Shown here one piece after another: positions 60,835-64,000 of a stretch of DNA of 64,000 bases. The stretch is from assembly GCA_002723155.1 (NCBI GenBank), contig PBNO01000003.1:43937-107936 (forward strand). The letters are read 5' to 3'. The DNA comes from Ponticaulis sp. (lineage in GTDB: Bacteria > Pseudomonadota > Alphaproteobacteria > Caulobacterales > Hyphomonadaceae). Made by a program: the position numbers and the translations under genes. The notes under the pieces are model-generated. The model worked only from the letters and a program-made list of their open reading frames with translations, was not told where the DNA came from and ran no database searches. The first letter of the stretch is position 1. Each line of letters starts with the position of its first letter.

Positions 60835-62139
60835 ATGAATACCAGATTGCTCGGCGGCGTCGCGCTCGCCGCTATGCTTGCTGTCACGGCCTGTTCCCAG
60901 TCAGAACCGGCTGCGCCAGAACCAGAAACTCACGCCGAAACAGAAACCGCCGCGCCGCCATCCGGTCGTGTGCATGGCGTAGACACGGTTGTGCCGGAAA
61001 GCGTCGGGTTTGCGTCTGACCGCCTTGCTGCGCTGGACGCCGAATATCAGGCGCTTGTCGATGAAGGAAAGCTGGCAGGCTATGTCTGGCTGGTGTCACG
61101 TCACGGCCAGATCGCGGACTTCTACACCTATGGCGTCACCAATTACGACACGCAGGCGCCGATGCAGCACGATACAATTTTCCGTATCGCTTCCATGACC
61201 AAGCCGGTCACGGGCGTTGCCATGATGATGCTGTATGAGGACGGCCTCTGGCAGATGGATGATCCTGTATCCGATTATATCCCGGAATTTGCAGACCTCG
61301 TCGTCGCGACTGAAGATGGCGGTACAGAACCAATGGCGAGCCCGATGACCATGGCACAGCTGATGTCTCACTCGGCAGGCTTTGGCGTTTCAGCCGCTTA
61401 TGCGGACAACAATCTTCAGGCAACTGATCTACAAGGCATGATCGACACACTGGCAGAGCTGCCGCTCGTCACACAGCCGGGCACAGCCTGGGATTACGGC
61501 CCGAGCGTGAACGTTCAGGGTTATATCGTCGAGCAACTCTCCGGCATGACGCTGGAAGAGTTCTTTGAAACCCGCATTTTCGAACCGCTTGGCATGGATG
61601 ACACCGGCTTCTGGGTGCCTGCTGACCAGCAGGAACGCGTAACGCGTATATTCGATTACGCAGACGACGGCTCGCTCTTCATGATGGATGAGCGCGCGCA
61701 GAATGAGAGCCCGCAATTCCTATCCGGCAGTGGCGGCCTGTTCTCTACCCCGCTCGACTATTGGGCCTTCACACAGATGCTGCAGGGCGAAGGCGAATAT
61801 AATGGCGCACGCCTGCTCCAGCCGGAAACCGTCGAGCTGATGCGTCAGAACGTGCTGGCAGATGGCGTGCCGGTCGACCTTTACGGGCCGGATATGCCGG
61901 GCATTGGCTTCGGCATGGATTTCGCCGTGGTGATGGATGAAGACATTGCTGACGGGTCGCAAAGCACCGGCTCATACTACTGGGGTGGCTTCTTCGGCAC
62001 GAGCTTCTGGATCGATCCGGTTGAAGATCTCGTCTTCGTGGCGATGATCCAGAACAATAACGGCTCCAACCCGTATCGCGGCACACCGCCTCTGCGCGAA
62101 ATGGCCGTTGAAGCCGTCTATGAGGCGCTTGAAGAGTAA
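60835..62139 (+). CDS. Beta-lactamase-fold serine hydrolase, lipoprotein
   Basis: 434 residues with a lipoprotein signal (LAVTAC, Cys20) and an acidic Pro/Ala linker. The class C-like catalytic set is present: Ser120-x-x-Lys123 (RIASMTKPVTG) and Tyr in WDYGPSVNVQ, with the HxG-like end (YYWGGFFGTSFW) where the third motif is Trp-Gly-Gly. Such envelope proteins are usually esterases or peptidases (EstB-like) rather than antibiotic-hydrolysing enzymes. Normal length. Confidence 0.9.
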   Translation: MNTRLLGGVALAAMLAVTACSQSEPAAPEPETHAETETAAPPSGRVHGVDTVVPESVGFASDRLAALDAEYQALVDEGKLAGYVWLVSRHGQIADFYTYGVTNYDTQAPMQHDTIFRIASMTKPVTGVAMMMLYEDGLWQMDDPVSDYIPEFADLVVATEDGGTEPMASPMTMAQLMSHSAGFGVSAAYADNNLQATDLQGMIDTLAELPLVTQPGTAWDYGPSVNVQGYIVEQLSGMTLEEFFETRIFEPLGMDDTGFWVPADQQERVTRIFDYADDGSLFMMDERAQNESPQFLSGSGGLFSTPLDYWAFTQMLQGEGEYNGARLLQPETVELMRQNVLADGVPVDLYGPDMPGIGFGMDFAVVMDEDIADGSQSTGSYYWGGFFGTSFWIDPVEDLVFVAMIQNNNGSNPYRGTPPLREMAVEAVYEALEE

Positions 62140-62149
62140 AATCTCAGGC

Positions 62150-62194
62150 AGCGGCGCGGATCACAGTTTTGTTAGAAATTGGAACCGCGCCGCT
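62150..62194. other. Perfect 10-bp inverted repeat between hydrolase and dehydrogenase genes
   Basis: AGCGGCGCGG (62150-62159) and CCGCGCCGCT (62185-62194) flank a 25-base AT-rich loop. No T-run follows, so it is either a message-stabilising stem or a Rho-type end. The next gene starts 53 bases later. Confidence 0.45.
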
Positions 62195-62247
62195 CACCAG
62201 ACTATCTTTCTGTAGAGTTTCACTGATCTCACACGGAAAGGCCCCGA

Positions 62248-63429
62248 ATGACCTCCAGTTTTCGAACCCTCGCCCTCACAACAGCCCTTGGCGCAGCGCT
62301 CTCCGCAACCGCATTTGCAGATGACCACACCGAAGCCTTTGAGGTGACAGGCAGTGACGGCGTCACGCTGAACGCAGAGCCGCTGGAAAGCTTCGAAAAC
62401 CCGTGGGCCATGACATTCCTGCCAGATGGCCACGCGCTGGTGACAGAACAGGGCGGCGCACTCTGGCTCCTCAATGCCGATGGCACCAAACACTCTGAAG
62501 TCGGCAATGTACCAGGCGTCGTGATGCGCAATCAGGGCGGCCTCGGTGACATCATCATCCACCCGGACTTTGCCGAGAACAGCCAGGTCTTCCTGTCTTA
62601 TGTCGCGCGCGACCCGCAAAATGACGAGCTGAGCGGCGCTGTCGTAGAGCGTGCGGAACTCGTAGAGACCGGTGACGGTTTCGAACTGGCCCAGCGCACA
62701 ATCATCTGGGAGCAATCACCGATGATGCGCGGCAATGGTCACTATTCCCACCGCCTCGCAATCGCACCGGATGGCAATCTGATCATCACCTCCGGCGACA
62801 GGCAGCACTTCACGCCAGCTCAGAACATGTCGATGAATCTGGGCAAGACGATCCGCATCACCACCGATGGCGAACCGCTTGAAGACAACCCGTTCTATGG
62901 TGAAGGCGGCGTCGCAGATACCATCTGGTCGCTCGGCCACCGCAATATGCTGGGCATTGATTTTGACGCTCAGGGCCGGATGTGGGTGCAGGAAATGGGC
63001 CCGCGCCATGGTGACGAGCTGAACCTTGTGCACCGCGCAGAAAATTACGGCTATCCGGTCGTTTCCGAAGGTGACCACTATAACGGCACCGAAATTCCGG
63101 ACCATGCCGACATCCCGATCTATTCAGCACCGATTGTATCCTGGGTACCAGCGATCAGCCCTGCAGGCCTGATTGTCTATGATGGCGATCTGTTCGCCGA
63201 CTGGACCGGCGACATCTTTATCGGCGGCCTCTCATCGCAAGCGCTGATCCGCGTAGAGATTACGGACGAAACAAACGAGCGCGGCCGCTCCAGTACGACC
63301 GGCGAGGAAGCAGGCCGGTATGAATGGGAAGAGCACATTCGTGAGGTCGAAGAAGGCCCTGACGGCGCAATCTACGTTCTGGAAGATGAAGAAGGTGGAC
63401 GCCTGATCCGCCTCACACCAGCCGGATAA
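62248..63429 (+). CDS. PQQ-dependent sugar dehydrogenase, soluble beta-propeller type
   Basis: 393 residues with a signal peptide (about 1-25, ATAFADD). A six-bladed propeller of the soluble aldose dehydrogenase (Asd/GdhB-like) family: ESFENPWAMTFLPDGHALVTEQGG, then GHYSHRLAIAPDGNLIITSGDR, GHRNMLGIDFDAQGRMWVQEMGPRHGDELN and GPDGAIYVLEDEEGGRLIRL. It oxidises aldoses in the periplasm with PQQ. No PQQ synthesis gene is in the window. Confidence 0.93.
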   Translation: MTSSFRTLALTTALGAALSATAFADDHTEAFEVTGSDGVTLNAEPLESFENPWAMTFLPDGHALVTEQGGALWLLNADGTKHSEVGNVPGVVMRNQGGLGDIIIHPDFAENSQVFLSYVARDPQNDELSGAVVERAELVETGDGFELAQRTIIWEQSPMMRGNGHYSHRLAIAPDGNLIITSGDRQHFTPAQNMSMNLGKTIRITTDGEPLEDNPFYGEGGVADTIWSLGHRNMLGIDFDAQGRMWVQEMGPRHGDELNLVHRAENYGYPVVSEGDHYNGTEIPDHADIPIYSAPIVSWVPAISPAGLIVYDGDLFADWTGDIFIGGLSSQALIRVEITDETNERGRSSTTGEEAGRYEWEEHIREVEEGPDGAIYVLEDEEGGRLIRLTPAG

Positions 63430-63433
63430 AACA

Positions 63434-63459
63434 AAAGCCCCGCTTCGGCGGGGCTTTTT
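63434..63459. terminator. Bidirectional terminator between convergent genes
   Basis: AAAGCCCCGC (63434-63443) and GCGGGGCTTT (63448-63457) form a perfect 10-bp stem with a TTCG tetraloop, with T-runs on both strands. Confidence 0.92.
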
Positions 63460-63468
63460 CGTGTCGAA

Positions 63469-64000
63469 CTATAGCGAGAGCGGCGTTTCCATATGGCGCG
63501 CATACATCATGTCGCGGTGCTTTAAGAGGATTGGATCAAGCGCGGCATCCGTCGAAGGGTCAGATGAACTGAACGCCAAACGTGTGCGCTCTCGCATCGC
63601 GCAGACCTCTTCGGGCAATGGCTTGAACATGGCCATGACTGCAGCGCTATAGAAGTCGATACAGCTTGGCGCATTGCCGAGATAATAGTCCGAGCTTGCC
63701 TCCTCCTGCACACGCAGCTGGTTGGCAAACATGAGAAGCAAGTCCGTTACACGCTGAGACGCCCCCTCGCCTTCGGCTTCAGAATAGCCGTATTTAGCGG
63801 CCAGATAGTCGGCAGCAGGGCCAACAAACCCACCTTGTCCCGTAAGCCCCATATGCACCATTTGAAGCCGGCGCATATCAGCAAGGCCGCCCTGCCCCAT
63901 CAACTCATGCGAGAGGCCGATCGCCAGCGCGCGGTCACGCGTCGCCAGCGGCAGCACAGAAGGCTCCGGTGCCAGCTTCTCCGCCAGCATCAGAATATCC
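63469..64000 (-). CDS. Glutathione S-transferase-like protein, C-terminal part (cut by window edge)
   Basis: At least 177 codons are open and the frame continues beyond position 64000; the ATG at 63990 is internal because the codons above it (Asp-Ile-Leu) keep the frame and match GST text. The helical C-terminal GST domain is clear: LLLMFANQLRVQEEASSDYYLGNAPSCIDFYSAAVMAMF. The thioredoxin-like half must lie outside. Convergent with the sugar dehydrogenase gene. Confidence 0.8.
   Translation of the reverse strand, partial: DILMLAEKLAPEPSVLPLATRDRALAIGLSHELMGQGGLADMRRLQMVHMGLTGQGGFVGPAADYLAAKYGYSEAEGEGASQRVTDLLLMFANQLRVQEEASSDYYLGNAPSCIDFYSAAVMAMFKPLPEEVCAMRERTRLAFSSSDPSTDAALDPILLKHRDMMYARHMETPLSL

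Overview
The window reads as chromosome from an alphaproteobacterium, most likely a marine Caulobacterales/Hyphomonadaceae-type organism. This rests on a gene transfer agent (GTA) head-tail cluster of the Rhodobacter type, a PepSY/response regulator/kinase/CcmE operon, several TonB-dependent receptors and many Tat or lipoprotein exports. The taxonomic label is inference, because no rRNA gene is present. Nearly all of the sequence is coding, and only two gaps exceed 300 bases.

Layout. 1-1541: divergent heme-type TonB receptor (cut by the window edge) and a lipoprotein, sharing a Fur box. 1566-4597: minus-strand operon PepSY protein, OmpR-type regulator, histidine kinase, ccmE. 4730-6431: CbpA-like DnaJ and a low-molecular-weight phosphatase-like protein. 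6434-19030: GTA cluster on the minus strand, g1 to g15 in the canonical order but without a g7 gene. 19145-22668: small lipoprotein, PhoX-type phosphatase, then metY and an ACT-domain protein behind a structured leader. 22669-25662: a probable minus-strand small RNA and a large STAND/LuxR regulator. 25922-31337: class A penicillin-binding protein, two metallopeptidases, icd. 31518-33342: four tandem paralogous membrane-anchored six-cysteine proteins of unknown function. 33444-33847: tRNA-Pro and a probable small RNA with C-rich loops. 33898-40454: OsmC, ilvD, DUF1275, a Fur-boxed siderophore-type receptor, pirin. 40637-49686: large TonB receptor, class V aminotransferase, ABC-F ATPase, DUF2336 protein, MscS channel. 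49911-54266: DUF3089 lipoprotein, a membrane protein/XRE pair with an operator-like repeat, an unknown exported protein, a GNAT-like protein. 54443-64000: purL, a 1040-residue Tat lipoprotein with a VWA-like domain, a GST, a beta-lactamase-fold hydrolase, a PQQ-type sugar dehydrogenase and a partial GST.

How the parts fit. The two iron-uptake receptor loci at 1-392 and 37354-39525 carry nearly identical Fur boxes and probably belong to one iron regulon. The GTA genes are translationally coupled by short overlaps and look intact, so they probably make a particle; its lysis, fibre and control genes are not here. The least explained pieces are the four-paralog six-cysteine operon, the C-rich-loop RNA beside tRNA-Pro, the hairpin RNA convergent with the metY operon, and the VWA/transglutaminase-like Tat lipoprotein. 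I consider the paralog operon and the C-rich RNA the best candidates for something undescribed. All homology statements come from reading the sequence without database searches.
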